A stretch of 64,000 nucleotides of DNA from Seminavis robusta (GCA_903772945.1 CAICTM010000136.1:45646-109645); one strand, 5' to 3'. Numbered from the stretch's first letter, positions 1 to 12,729 are shown. Notes: generated from the letters alone by a model not told the origin. Numbers and translations are program-made.

Positions 1-3000
1 AGTGCAGCACAAGCCCAGAGCTGTTGGAAACAAACACTGAACTGAGCAGCCAGGGTAGGATGGATTGGTATCTCGCAAAGAGGCACTGATTTCATCTTCC
101 TTTGGTGGCTGCTCAGAGCACAGATTGACTGGCTCCTGCTTGTGACTGCTTCCCGGGTTACCCTACTGGCCATCTTGCAGTGGCAACCAGTCTAAGACAG
201 GAGCAAATACCGGTATGAGTCCCCTACATTGCCCTTTTAAGAGTCATGGCAATAGGTGCAGAGTTGGCTTTCTCTCACCAGCGCAGCCAGCACTTTTCTC
301 CCAATTTCTGTTTTGATGACTGAGCTCCACATAATGTCATTGACAGACTGAAATTTGCTGATTTGATCAGTTACCTTGAGCCATAATACTGGTAGTAACT
401 ATTCATGCTTGGTGTGCCAATAGGTTCAGAGTGATGCTCGCAAGTTTGCAAAAATCTCATTATCATAATGGCATGAATGATCGTCCCGAGCTGTTTGGTC
501 GAACTTGGAATGGTGTTGGTAGAATCTTATAAGCAGGTGCGGATGTCACAGCAGTATTGATCTCTGGAAGAAGGACAGACCATAAACTTTTTGAGCTCAT
601 GTAGTTGAAGACAGAACGTGCTGTGGGCATAAGTAGGAGTGACGATGAGGGCACCATCTCAGAATCTAGAGTTCTGTTCCCAAAACCACCCCCAATTGAG
701 CTTTTAGCTTTGCAGCCCCCTTTTAAAATGGAAATGAAGATCACTCAATAGCTCACTCAATATAATTGTCAGGACACTCTCTAATACCGGTACCACTCTG
801 AGGAGTGGAGGGAGCAAACTTGTAGCTAGCTTGCTTGCCAGAGCAGCCCAAATCTCTGGGTAAAGATCATTTTTCTATTGACGCCTTGCCGGTATGCAGA
901 ATACAGAAAGGATCGCTTGGCACACTGGCAGGTTTTGGTCTTCTGGCACCTACCTCTGTACCAGTACTGGTACCTAGCTACCGTATGACTGCGTATCGCT
1001 GCTTTCCGAAGTCTACCGCGCAACACACTGCAAGAACCCAGCACACTGTGTGCGTGTCATGTGTGTTGTCATTGAAAATCCAGAACATGTACGTGCTAGT
1101 TCAAGCCAACGATCGGGTCAAGCAGCCAGCCATCAACATCACACAAGAGAGGATAGTTGTATACTCTGAGTATTGGTTACCTATACTAGCTGAACTGAAT
1201 GATCATCTTGTTTTCCCTGCCTCTTACTAAGACTGTTCAGCGTGTAATTGAGGAGGGAGCTTTAGGATTACATGTACATTGCAATCAGCGAGGAGAACTG
1301 AGCCAGTGAATTGTAGCCTATTCAAAATCACCCGTGCTCCGTGCTCCAAGCCACGCTTTGGCTTGAAAAAGACTGTCCACAGAGCTGTGTGGCCACAGCC
1401 CGCAAGATGAAAACTCAGTACCAAAATCTTACAGCGACAGAAAGGATCTCAGTTTTTGCAATGCCCCAACGTCCCAACCCTTTCAATGAACCATAGCAAC
1501 AATAACACATGCCAACATGTTAACATGACATTGTATGTTGCCAGGAGGTTGTCGGGAAGAAAAGCGCAGCACTTCCTTGCGTTGGTCGCTGGTCATGAAG
1601 GAGCCGTTCTGCGGCGGCGCTATCGTTACGATGAAATGAGTTTTCTGGTACGGTATACCTGCCCGCGGCTGCGACGCGACAAAAGACCATTTGAACTTAT
1701 GAATTCCTCCGCCGTCTTCTGTTGGCTCCTGCAGATGAAAGGGAGATGTGTCCTTGTCATCGGGTGGATCTGGCCTTTGATCTGCAACTCTGTGCCATTG
1801 GTGAAGATCCGACAACAACCTGTACGCATCGACTTCGTAGGAATAAGGCTTCTCATTTCATATTCTTTGGACATCTTTCTTCAATTATTGATCACCAAAC
1901 TCGACCACAAGTATCATGCATCGCGAACGGATTGCGTTGAACAGGACATCATGACAAGGCCGCTTCTCTCGGTCCTCTTGCGAGAATTTGATCGATTCGA
2001 TTATACTGAAAGATCGAAATGGCGTCTACATCATCGCAGCTATTCATGTATGCTTCTCGTTTGCCACCTTGTACCCACCTGGTCCGCATCGTACCGGTAC
2101 CTACCTCGTACGGTACCTTAGACAAGAAGCAATGCATCATAGAAAGCCATGGATAAATTCAGGAGGGCGATCGACCGATGTTTGCACTTGATCAATGTTG
2201 GGAGATCAAGTCTATCGCTGAAATGGTATTTGATTCTGATTGAAGCGAAGGTGCGGGGACCTTGCTCAAAAGAAAGTTCATAGATGTGTACGAGCCAGGG
2301 GTGCGGTGATGGTGGCAATATTAGTGTTTCCGATGCAAAGGAAGGTACCAGTACCAGTACGATGTACGGGTACACCATTAGTAGTGTTGGATGGGAATTC
2401 ACAGCTTGGGCGCCACATCAGCTCCCCAGCCCCAATCCAATGGGCACATACCGTAATCACTCTCATAGAAGCTGAAGGTTTGTTCCAGCTCTTCTGTCAT
2501 ATATCTGAAGTGTAAGGTAATCCGACCATTAGATTGTTGGGGAATGGAACGTGCGGAGAATGAACCACTTCAGGTTTGACATCACGCTTTTTGTTGGGTG
2601 GCGGCCAGTAGTTGGATCGAGCACTTCCTTGGGGGTTTCTCACGAACTGATACCAGCATCAGCAATCCTGAGAAAACGGGTCAGGCGATCTTCCCTCTGG
2701 ATCAGGACGGCAGAAGGGGGCGGTAATCCGATGGCCTTCGGTTGGCATGTGACCTGTCCATGAATCGATGAATCCGTCCCAAGCAATCATGACTGCTGCA
2801 CGAGGATGATCCAACCAGATGATTCTTTTCTGACATGATTTGATTCTGCGGGATGCCGTTCCGTCATTTGGGTCCGATTTCGCTACTGTAGTGTTTAATT
2901 TGTGCAAGCTGTGCATCCGGTAAACTTGTAAAGTTGTCAAATCGTCTCCTGAATCTCACCCACGCCCACAGCAAGTGTTCCCACGGCAGCAGGTGCCACA

Positions 3001-4792
3001 TCACCCTCCCAGAATCATAGATCGCAAAAGCTCCAACCGGTTTCATTGTGCATCCACAACCGGTTGACCGAGGAAAGGAAATGGTCCGCCAGCAAAATCC
3101 CCACAACACCATTCTCATTGCCCAAGCATGTCATAATCTTGTGGCGTGAATGTGCCACCTACATGTAGCTCTTGTAACCGTCCCAAGAGGCGTGTATAAT
3201 GATTGTATCTGTGTATCTTGTGATCCAAGGTAGCTATGATAGCTCTATGATACAACCAGGAATTGACCTGACCCATGTTGCGGGTTGCGGTCTCTGAAAA
3301 ACACTTGCGGTACCGGTACCGGTTCTGGCCAATTAGGGAGTCTTCAGTATGAAAAAAAGAGTAGACACCGACAAATTACGAGGAAGATTTGGGGCTTTAG
3401 CCTTTCCAAAGAAAAACTGACTTTAACTAATTTATTACTCATGAAAGTCCGACTACAATACAACATGTCTTTTGTACTACGTTGCAGGGGTACTCGACAA
3501 AAGCAATGGAATGAAGTTTTTGAGAATCCCTTTCTTGAAGTTTCTTCAATAATTGCTCAGAAGCCTCCTCAAAACGTCATCACCGCCATTGAAGGAAAAC
3601 AATGAAGAAGATTTCGGGCAGCTTTCAACCAAGCGAGCAATTGACCTTGTCAACTGGGTACTGGTATCAAGCATTTCGCAACCGAAGACGTGGTTGGCGT
3701 TGGTCTATACCAGTGACCGCCATGAAGTCAGCAGTTTAGATATATATTATACTTGGAGAGCGGAGAGAACGGAAGGTAGGAAAGCGAAGTGGGCGGCCTC
3801 AGTGGTCAGTTGCGTAATGTTCTGCCAATCATCACAGTACAGGCTCCAAAGCCCAAGCAATAGTTCGGTTCGATTGGATAGGAAGATTGGCTTTCAACTC
3901 TGCGGGATTTTCTTATGCCGGTGCAGTGTAGTTGTGCAATGATCGCTTGCTTGAACTTAGGTGCAGTGGAGACTGAGTTACACCTCGGAAAAGCTGGCCG
4001 CTGTGTCTGTACCGTAGCTATCATACCGGTAGCACTGGCTGTTTCAATCGCAGTAGCATGTATCATTATCGGGGACGGTGTATCCAGGTCCAGCTACCTG
4101 TTAGTTCGAAGATGGAAAAACCAATACTAGCTATAGCTATGCCAATAGTTTCAGTCAAGATAATACTGTACTTGGTGCATCGCTTTTCTCGTCACACAGA
4201 TTGCTAGGATCCAATCACTGCATGAAAGCAGGCAGGGAGGATACTCTACTGTGGTCAGGTGCAGGTGTTCTCCCTATTTATTTCATGTTCGAAGCCCCCA
4301 CTGCGAGCTAGATTCGTATGAGTTTCAAAAGTGAGGTAGGTAGGTTGTTTCATTAGCTGATCGTACATGCATTCCCAACCTCCCCAAAGCCCCATCACCG
4401 GGCACCGATCCCATCAATCTGAGCCTTGGGGGACCACTGGCTCTGGCATCAAGCCGAATGCTCTTGCAATGCGTCTTCTAGATTTCTTGGCAAGAAGGAG
4501 CCCATCCGCGGAACCATATCTTCGAAGTCCTGTTACTTCCCGTCCAACACAGATTCCAGTAGAATGGTCGATTCCCCAAGGCTTGTGCGGTTAGAAGCCC
4601 AATCAAAGTGGCGCCAAGTGCGGTCACCAGCCCGGCGATGCGAGTGTCTCGGTCTCGGAATGGTGACCGAAAACACAGGTCTGGTCATCAAGTGTGTACC
4701 ATAGGCACCACGGGACGGCCAAACACAAACAACCCTCAAACGCCCGCCTGGAGCACAGCCATCGTGTCAAGATGAATCTCAGTCTCAGCAAA

Positions 4793-4950
4793 AGACTCTC
4801 ATTTCCCTTAACCATGGTCGCCTTTCCAATACCTGCGGTGGCAGCGAAAGGTCGACGATGCCTCTGCGCCTCTGCAACAGACTCTCAACCATGATTCCCT
4901 TCCTGAACCTGCGGTGGTGGCAGCGAAAGGTCCATGATACTGCTTCTGAA
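4793..4950. repeat. Imperfect two-copy direct repeat, about 86-bp period
   Basis: Two copies begin with AGACTCTC (4793 and 4879) and share the core CCTGCGGTGG followed by GGCAGCGAAAGGTC. The second copy has small insertions and deletions. It lies in gene-free DNA and looks like a decayed local duplication. Confidence 0.5.
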
Positions 4951-7057
4951 TAGTATGAAGGCTTCTTTTCACAACAAGACAAAGTGATCAAGCCGGAGAA
5001 GGGCAAGAACACCCTGGCCCAAAACAGATAGGGCGCAGTCCGCCAACGCATCTTCTGCCATCAAAAGTCCGCATCTCTGCCAAAACGGCCCCGCAGCTTC
5101 ATGTCGTTCTCAGGGGCAGCAGAGCGCCTCCTCGCGCCTCGCCGCCTCTTCCTCGTTTCATCGCCTGAAATGAGGAAGATAGGTGCTTCTCCCTGGGCGG
5201 TATCATGGAGGCGCAACAATTCAAAAGCAAGATGACACCGAAGAAGGACAGATGATGGGTGCCTCGTGATGTAGCGAGGATACCGCAAGGGGCGTGTGCG
5301 GCTTCCACACTTGCCTTTCTCGTCGTCCGGTCACTGTCGCGGCATCCTCAATCATGCCAGCTGCGGATCATACAGTAGGAACGGCCCATCAGCATCACCA
5401 AGAAGGAACGGACAAAGGATGGTAAAAGTTTCTCAGTCAGACCAATATTTGTGTCCAAGCGCCAGGAGGATGCTCACATGAATTTGGTTGGGGGCATGTC
5501 AAACTCCCACACCATGTTCATCGTAGCTGCATCAAAGACCATTGCTTGAGGAGACACTTCGAAACTCCGGTGGCTACAGAAGGCATGGTTGTTTCTCCAG
5601 TGGTGAGCGTTTTGCCGTTACTGGTACGTAGTGCCACAATACATATACATGTACCGTACGGAGACACCAAATAGAGTGGTCTGTTAAGCCTTTTTCATTG
5701 CTGATCATCATTCAAAGCAATAATGGGGAGCATCTGCGCTGCGAGCTTCACTCCTTTTCAAGGTGCACTTGGGTCTAGAGCAGCTAGCTAGCTAGCCTGT
5801 ACCGTACGAACCGGTAGAAGAGATCTGTTCGTCGCCCTCCGCTGGCCACGAGGGAGGTAATGGACGAGCCAGAAAGCTTTGTGCACCAGTAAACAAGTTT
5901 ACTACACCAGCATTTCCCGGTGCGGTTCCATCCCACCAAAGTCACCACCGCCATCGCAGCATTCCCCTAGTAGAATGATTCAATCAGTTAGTTGGTTCGA
6001 TTGAAATCAGCTTCTCTCTCTTCCGCTCGTTGCTGTTTGATACTTCTGCTAGAACTGTTCTATCCCCATTGTGCTCCTTTAGCTAGATAGAGTAGCTATG
6101 CAAAGGGGGGGGGGGGAGCGGTAATAGTGAGGACAGTAGATAAAAAAGGCTATTACATGAGAAGGCAGCAGAAGGCTTAACGCCAAGGATCAAAAGATTT
6201 AGTCCACCGAGCTCCGCCACAACGATCTCACAGCCACCACCCAAGCTAACGCTACACGTACAGCCGTATTGGTAGGCTTTCGTGCTGCTGCAGCCGCAAA
6301 ACATGTGGTACATCGCAGCAGCTCCATGGCTGCCATGTTGACAACTGCCAGTGAATGCTGATGAGTCAGAGTCGGCCCAAGGTACAGTTGTAGTCTGCAA
6401 TGGTTTGGCCACTCGATATCTTCGCCATCTTTCCGAATGTAGACAAAGCTTCAATCTGTTCGGCCGTCGCCAAGCGCCGAAGTAGCAGCAATCGATTTGC
6501 CAATGGCGAGTGGATCCAAAAAGCCAAAAAGCCAACTGCACCAGTTTCCACTCAATGTGCAGGCGCACGACATCATCCCAAGTCTCGGCCACACACAGAC
6601 ACATCTCGAAGTCGGGCGAAGCTGTCTTCCGAGTTGGAGCTTTGGTTTTGGATCCATGAGGAGAAATCCCACTGCGTTGATAGTCCAGCTACCTGCGGGT
6701 TTCCTCACTGATTGTTGTCCCTGGCCTTTGGAGAATCATATGGGCGCAAATTTCTGCGTTCGGGACCCAGCAGCTTGTACTGCAAAAGACCGTATGGATC
6801 TGGCTGGAGAAGCAAATGGATACTCTAGCACCAATGGTTCATTCAAGCGTCAGGCCCACAGGACGATCTTGTTGGAAGCAAATCCAATGTTGAGAATGCG
6901 CTTCGAGTTGTTGTTCATGTCGTTGCTTGCTTGGGACCTCCCCAAACTGCGTGCGAAGCCTGTGTCCCCAAACAGAAGCAACCATCAGAAACAGAGTCAG
7001 TTGTTGGTGAAAGGGAAACACAGAGAGAGTAATATTCCCCCATCAGTTCCAACAGAG

Positions 7058-7330
7058 GGAACCGCATCCATGCTGTGCACTCTGACTGAGAGGGAAAAAC
7101 CTCGCGCTGAAGAGCTCTCTGCTTGTACAGAGCATGTAGAAGCAAAGGCCATTCAGCACAAAGTTTTTCCTTTTCAGCAGGGAACTGCATGGATGATGTG
7201 CACAGTTGGCCACACAGGAAAGACCTCGCGCTTGAGCAGTTCTCTGCTCTTATGGAGCACACAAAAGCAGAGGCCATTCAAACGCAAAGCCTTTCCTGTA
7301 TGGCTGGATGCACACCAAACCTTTTCAGTG
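7058..7330. repeat. Degenerate tandem repeat, about 123-bp unit
   Basis: Two full units (from GGAACCGCATCCATG at 7058 and GGAACTGCATGGATG at 7181) and a partial third can be aligned. They share CCTCGCGCT, a TTCTCTGCT-type block and AGGCCATTCA (7146 and 7271). Small indels shift the frame between units, so the 306-codon frame across the array (6497-7417) is not evidence of a gene. The spacing is close to 41 codons, so an ancient protein repeat cannot be excluded. Confidence 0.55.
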
Positions 7331-9996
7331 AACAAATTGAAGGCAACATCACTCGAGGACGGTGTTTCAATCAGCGACCAACCTTGGCATCCGGCTCGGA
7401 GACGTTCAGAGAGATAGGAACTATCCGATTGTGGATCGCACTCACAGAAGACTTTGTGGCAAGAACTCCCAAAGTTCATGCAGGGTTAGTTTCGTCCATC
7501 TCATTTACCCGGCAAAAGAAACTGAAGGAATGCAATCACAAGAGGGCATGTTACCCACCCCACGTACCAATCCACAAAGGCAGCTTCATTCGAAGGTTGT
7601 AGCAAGACAGAAGTGCATCTATATCTGTTGTACGCACGGGCAACCGAGAACCGCAGGTCTTCAACGCTCTTCTGTGTGTGAGAAAACATTCAACACCAGA
7701 TACGTGTATAGCGGCAAAGGAAATGATCACGTCTCCACCATTGAAATCCAACAAAGACGGGCAAATGATCATCGCTTTGTGTGAGCGTCTCGCTACCGCA
7801 GCCTTGTTGGTTTGAGATTGTGGCTGGTTATAATTGTGGCGCACATATCCGCAACAGCAAGAGTGTTGCCGCACTAGACGTCAACGGAAAGATGCATTTG
7901 ATGCAAATGGGTGAGCTCTATGGAAAACATGTCTGGTTTTACGACCGGGTTGAAGATACTCTACAACCCCAGCAGCACACAACCTACCTACCAAGGGCCA
8001 ACTAGCCAACAGCCATCGTGGTTTCGGTTCATGATAGCGGTACCAGGTACATCGTATGCTGGAGCAGCGATAATTGACGATGGCACACATTATTGCGGCA
8101 TCAAAGAATGTGCAGCTGATGCGGAGGGCCTCATCCACCGTGTTTCTTCTGTCGTCATGTCGACTGCATGCAAGAAGCAATGCTAAAAATACGCGTTTGT
8201 TGTATGCAGTACGGCTTCGGTTTTTGGTGGATCATCGCATCATCGCTACTGACTCGCTTCATCAGCTTACGAGGTTCACCGTACAGCAATGTACTGGTAC
8301 CTGGTACCAGACACCGTAAATCTTAAGATCTGGATGTGCTTACCGGTAAAACCAATCAATAAAGATCTTCTGGTTTTGAATGGTACTACACAGTGTATGA
8401 TCACCACGACAAAGTATGCCAAAACACGTCCGCCAACGGAGCGGGCTCGGTGACCACGGGTGGGCTTGGTTACCCTCGCGAAAGCGTCCCTGCTGGCGCC
8501 ATCTCTGGTCCAGGTGTTGCTGGTAGCTTGGGTGGTGGTTTGCATGGCTGGCTGGTGGTTTGCATGTTCGAATACCATCCATGCCCCCCTCCTTGGCAAA
8601 GTACCGGTGTGTTGGGAGCCAATCAACATCAGACAGACTATCAAAGGGCTACCAGCAAAGGTCACGGCCCATGGATCAGGAGTGGGAAATGGCTGGGCTG
8701 CAAATCTGGTACCTGATCCCATGGTTGGGAGCTTTGAATGAATGGAAGCAATCCATGGTTGGCTTGGGAGTCACCAGCCATAGACGACGATTGCTTATCT
8801 TAGTGACGCCTTTTGCCCTTCTCTCGGACTTCAACAGATGCTGGAAACCCACCAGCAAAGAGTCGAGTCCTCGGGTGGCCCAAGGCACTGCTGTCCGGCA
8901 ATCTTTTTGATTCCAAGAATCACTTTGACCCTTTCCTGGTCAGCCTCAAGATCGGACGAACCTGAAGCTTGCTCAGTGGCTACGCCCCAGACATCCGGAC
9001 AATTGTGTTATGAAAAAGTGCCCCTTGTGGAAAGCCTCACTTGCTTCTGAGATGGCGGGTCGACGATTGTCTGGATTCTTCGGTCATTCTTGGCCGTTGG
9101 CCGAGAGGGGACTACCAAAGTACAGTCTCATTTGAAGCAACAAGAGCTCAGCAGCGCATTGACGCAGTTGCCTACAGCTTTCAGCTTGCTCGCCCCTCGC
9201 AGGTATACAATTATTGGTCATTCCGTGGTTGTCCAGTCCCCGGGGGCCATTGATGCAACGGAGGATGTGGCCATGAGGATTCCTCCTTTGGGACTCAGCC
9301 ATCAGGTCGCCCGAAGGCTTCCTGAGCTCGAAGCACGAAGCTCGAAGCCCGTGTTGAAGATTGTAAGAGCCAGTTTGTCCTTGGGGGACCTAGGAATCGA
9401 CAGCGATCTGGGTTGCATGGCATCTTGTTTTGTTTGTGCTGCCATTTGCCAAAGACCTCTTCACGTTGTGGATTACGTGGTGGGAGTTTAGATCTACCCC
9501 TGGACAAGGGCAACACCAGCCATCTTGGTTTCGACACCCAGCTGGCTTCGATTTATCCACTGGAACGACACACCTACACACAAAACTCCCCAAAGGTTTC
9601 TGAACGCGATATGCCCGTTTCCGATTTGAGATTTGGGGATGTTGTGGCCAAAGAGCTGCACGACGCAAGGAATGGCACAAGCCCAATAGCATTTTATTTA
9701 CCACCATGACAACACGCAAAGCATACATGTACATTTGATCTATGGTACGATGCCAGGAACGGCGCAAATCTAGAAGCATCAAGAGCACCACGCCACAAGC
9801 ATTCCATATTTTAAGCTCTACTTTTGGTTACTTTACTGCTTTTGTCGTCTGCTACCGGTACCAAAAGCTGTATTACCAAAGGCTGCTATCAGGCGGTGAA
9901 CATACGATCATGCATAGCAAACAGTGACTGCGTTTTTGTTCCTCTGATTTAAAATCCAAAACCACGAGACATTTGCTCTTCGGGCATCATTTATTA

Positions 9997-10428
9997 TTAT
10001 TCTTTTTCCTTCTCGTCGTTGGAGCCAAGCGAGGCCAAGAACTCCGCTTCTGTGAGTCTTTTGTGGTCGCCTTGAAAGCTGTAGTAATTCGGTTTCTGGT
10101 CAATGTAGATTTCTTGCTCCAAGGTCAATTTGTCCTGTTCGTCCAAAGCTCCTGCACTGACTCCGAAATATCCAAAGGAAGGAGAGTTGTGAAAGAGATT
10201 TGTGCCACAGGTAGAGCAGAAGCACCTTTCCCCCCATTCGGAGGACTTGAATGTGGTCAAAAGATCTTTGCCCTTCTCAAATTCTGGAGGCCCTTGACAC
10301 GATACCGTCAAAGTCAACGACCCGGACTGCCTGCGACACATGGAGCAGTGACAGCCATGAGAGTGAAACGCCTTTGGGACGACGGAGAATTGGATTGCCC
10401 CACACAAACACTTTCCTGGTATCTTCAT
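9997..10428 (-). CDS. GFA/CENP-V domain zinc-binding protein
   Basis: This single-exon gene encodes 143 residues. It has the full cysteine set of the GFA family (glutathione-dependent formaldehyde-activating enzyme / CENP-V fold): C7 and C9 in KCLCGAIQF, C26, C28 and C31 in CHCSMCRRQSG, and C69, C71 and C74 in CFCSTCGTNLF. In this family these bind two zinc ions. The length matches small bacterial and fungal members, in which the domain is the whole protein. The tail is Lys/Glu-rich. No targeting peptide is obvious, so a cytosolic location is inferred. Many members have no proven GSH-formaldehyde activity, so the substrate is unknown. The ATG is the first Met, directly before the first zinc motif. 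The next gene on the same strand starts 452 bp upstream. Confidence 0.85.
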   Translation of the reverse strand: MKIPGKCLCGAIQFSVVPKAFHSHGCHCSMCRRQSGSLTLTVSCQGPPEFEKGKDLLTTFKSSEWGERCFCSTCGTNLFHNSPSFGYFGVSAGALDEQDKLTLEQEIYIDQKPNYYSFQGDHKRLTEAEFLASLGSNDEKEKE

Positions 10429-10880
10429 TCTTTGAGTTGTTGCGATGGTGATTATTTGTGTGCTTTATGTGGCAAGGTGCCAACAAACTTTGAACAAAAC
10501 TTCGTTCCAATAAGGATCCTGAGGCTTCCTCAAGATTCAAAACACGACTCCCGGTCACATACGAAAGGACGCGATTTACTTGAATTGAAGTTTTATTAGT
10601 ATTTATGTATTTATGCTTCTAAAGATTTATATTTTTTACTTTGGCTGTACTGGCGCTGCTACAGGTAGTACTGTACGGTAACACTGATGCTGTCGATTCT
10701 GGTATGGTTTATTTCTGTTCAATACAAGTATATTCGAGTATTTTTACACTTTTAATAAGGGCAGGGCAAAACTATCAATAAATCTACCTGCAAGAGCATG
10801 TTAACGCTTTCTGATACCCTACTTATCAGAATGCGAAAAGGGTGTTTGTAGCCAGCCGACATTCTGTATGCTCTCATTAT
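10429..10880. other. Intergenic region between two minus-strand genes
   Basis: This A/T-rich spacer of 452 bp lies between the 3' end of the CCCH gene and the start of the GFA gene. It presumably holds the promoter of the GFA gene. I see no further feature. Confidence 0.5.
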
Positions 10881-11657
10881 CTATTTTGGTCTCTGTTCAA
10901 AGGTCTTGAAATACTGTAATGATGCTCGTGAAGAAAAGGTGTCGGCTCTTGGTCGTTTCTTTGGAATCTGCTTGCCTGGGACTTGATGTGCGCCTTGTGA
11001 TGATGGCCTGTTGACGAACTTTCGGAGCTCCGACTCTCCGTGTGCGAAATGGCAAGTTGCCCCGTAGGGACAAGACCCGCGCATGAAATGCTTGCAAAGA
11101 CTAGTTTTGTAGAGGCCATTAGTACCAGTAGGGGTTCGAGAATTAGTAGAGTGATGTGGCTGTAACATTATTTTGTTGGCTGAAGCTACTGTTGTTTGCT
11201 GCGTAAAATCGGCCACAATGGGCAGATCCTGTCTATCCTTCTTGATGTGTGCGTGACGGCAATGAGCTCCACGGACGCAGAAACCTTGGTTGTAAAATGT
11301 GCATTCGGGGCGTTTGCTAGGGTGCTGAAATGGGCAGCAGTCTTTCTGTTGGCATTGGTCTCCGCGATGGCACACGGGCATCTTGGAAAGATCATATTGA
11401 TGAAGGAATTCGCAAGAAGATCCCTTCATGCAGAGCCCACGCAGCCAGTGGCGACAAACCACGGTCCTTAGGCGAGGATCGTGTTTAGCGCTGGTAAACA
11501 AGGACTCTTTCTCTAAATCATGATTGCCAAACAAAGACTTCTGTTTTTTGAACGGTAGAGGATCACGGGTCTCTGGAATTCCATGTTTCGAAACGTATTC
11601 CTCAAAGTCAAACTCGACGTGATCAAACGTCGGCGTTGGAACTATCGATAGAAACAT
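10881..11657 (-). CDS. CPSF30/YTH1-like CCCH zinc-finger protein
   Basis: This single-exon gene encodes 258 residues. The N-terminus (FDHVEFDFEEYV) matches the start of CPSF30/Yth1, the poly(A)-signal recognition subunit of the cleavage and polyadenylation factor. Residues around 68-140 match CPSF30 fingers 2 to 4: VVCRHWLRGLCMKGSSCEFLH, then a shortened finger starting at MPVCHRGDQC, then ECTFYNQGFCVRGAHCRHAH. The region where finger 1 should be has no cysteines. After a linker, the last finger (YKTSLCKHFMRGSCPYG, then CHFAHGESELR) resembles the tristetraprolin/TIS11 type more than CPSF30 finger 5. The C-terminus is basic. A nuclear role in mRNA 3' processing is inferred. It could instead be a paralogue with a separate RNA target. 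Its start lies 482 bp from the divergent gene at 12140. Confidence 0.8.
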   Translation of the reverse strand: MFLSIVPTPTFDHVEFDFEEYVSKHGIPETRDPLPFKKQKSLFGNHDLEKESLFTSAKHDPRLRTVVCRHWLRGLCMKGSSCEFLHQYDLSKMPVCHRGDQCQQKDCCPFQHPSKRPECTFYNQGFCVRGAHCRHAHIKKDRQDLPIVADFTQQTTVASANKIMLQPHHSTNSRTPTGTNGLYKTSLCKHFMRGSCPYGATCHFAHGESELRKFVNRPSSQGAHQVPGKQIPKKRPRADTFSSRASLQYFKTFEQRPK

Positions 11658-12139
11658 GAAGTCTAGCTAAAGTCTATAGTATTCTTTTAAGTTACTTGTA
11701 TAGTTGTTTGGTTATCGTGGTTTGGTTTCGTGTTGCTGAAATGAAGATTGTGAGCAAAAGAAGGGGAAAATGAAGAAAGGGTGCGGAAAGAGGGGTGAGG
11801 TGCACGGCTGATGCACGTTTGAACTGCTTGAATTCGACTGTCACTCGATTCATCTTCGATTCTCTTTCCAACATTTCCGATTATTTTCACTCGACTCCCG
11901 CAAAACGTGATAATCTGCTTTGTGATCCGACCGTTAGCGTAAGCAAACGCGTGCTGTTGGCACGAACAATGATACATTTAGAAAAATGGACTCGTGTGCG
12001 CGCCCTCGCTGGCGGCATGCGGAAGTGCTCTCACTCATTCATCTTCGAATCACTCCCAAGGCGAAGGATCGTGGAGAAGACAATGCTCTGTGCTGCTCTT
12101 GGACCAAGGCAAATAATAAACAAACCAGAAGAAAGAACG
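11658..12139. promoter_or_regulatory. Shared upstream region of two divergent genes
   Basis: The CCCH gene (minus) and the coiled-coil gene (plus) start from opposite ends of this 482-bp region, so both promoters must lie within it unless transcripts start further away. I see no clear TATA box or repeated element. Confidence 0.4.
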
Positions 12140-12729
12140 ATGAGTGGGCAAGTGACAATGATGGAGCGGCTAAAGAAGGCCGGAAAATCCATGGTAGATG
12201 CCGGTGCCAAAACCATGCTCAAGGTCAGTCAGTCCCAGCGTAGAGTATGGTAGCAAGCAAAATTTGATCCAAGGACTCTTCTTGATGGGTGGATCGATGG
12301 AGCAAGATTGAATCAATCGTCCATTTTGATTCGTCCTTTTTGAATTTCTGTGTTGCGTATGGTCATCTTTGAGTTTCTCGGTTTCTCCAGTATGTTTGCA
12401 TCTCATCAATTCTAATATTCTCCTTTCTTTATTGTTTCTATCAGACCGACATTGTATTTTTGGATCGAGAGATTAAATTGCGCAAACAAGCCTTTGGCAT
12501 TGAAATTTACGATTTGATGGAAGAATTGGAATCCAATACGGAAATGAACACCACTGGCAAGGAGACCAAAATTCGCAGTGCATTCGATCAAGCTCGAAAA
12601 GACATTGCCGTCATACAAGCCAAGAAGGAATGCAAGCGGGAAGAAATGGCAGTTTTGGAAGCCGAGGAAAATGTGGAACCTCAGTCGTTTAATATCCCTC
12701 CATCCAGTGGGACGGTGCTGACCAATTAA
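12140..12729 (+). CDS. Small coiled-coil protein, function unknown (2 exons)
   Basis: Exons 12140-12223 and 12445-12729 join in phase 0 across a 221-bp intron (donor AAG|GTCAGT, acceptor TTTCTATCAG), giving 122 residues. The first exon is a short basic amphipathic stretch beginning MSGQVTMMERLKKAGKSM. The second is charged and helical (TDIVFLDREIKLRKQAFG, then several heptad-like E/K segments) with a proline/serine tail. No enzyme motif, signal peptide or membrane segment is visible. The retained frame across a clean intron and the charged helical composition argue for a real gene. I do not recognise the family. The start chosen is the ATG that gives the compact protein; a longer frame upstream (from 11795) lacks coding character. 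Confidence 0.6.

Larger units (their letters stand above)
1..9996. other. Gene-poor stretch with no supportable coding region
   Basis: Open frames up to about 300 codons occur here on both strands, but none shows a recognisable domain, a plausible start context or coding-like composition, and overlapping frames are equally open. What can be seen is simple or decayed sequence: a run of 12 G at 6105-6116, TACCGGTA octamers (208, 785, 2092, 3311, 4024, 8341, 9853), CTAGCTAG runs near 5785, an imperfect duplication at 4793-4950 and a degenerate 123-bp repeat at 7058-7330. I see no tRNA, rRNA or intact transposase. It may be heterochromatin-like intergenic DNA or very old transposon debris. Confidence 0.6.

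Noticed and set aside
1456-2121. Plus-strand frame of 221 codons
   Set aside because: Overlapping frames on both strands are similarly open, the composition is not protein-like, and no motif was found.
6497-7417. Plus-strand frame of 306 codons in the left gene desert
   Set aside because: It crosses a degenerate tandem repeat whose indels shift frame between units, and it contains no recognisable domain.
8565-8580. GTTCGAATACC considered as a tRNA B box
   Set aside because: No matching A box, acceptor stem or cloverleaf could be formed. No tRNA was found anywhere in the window by eye.
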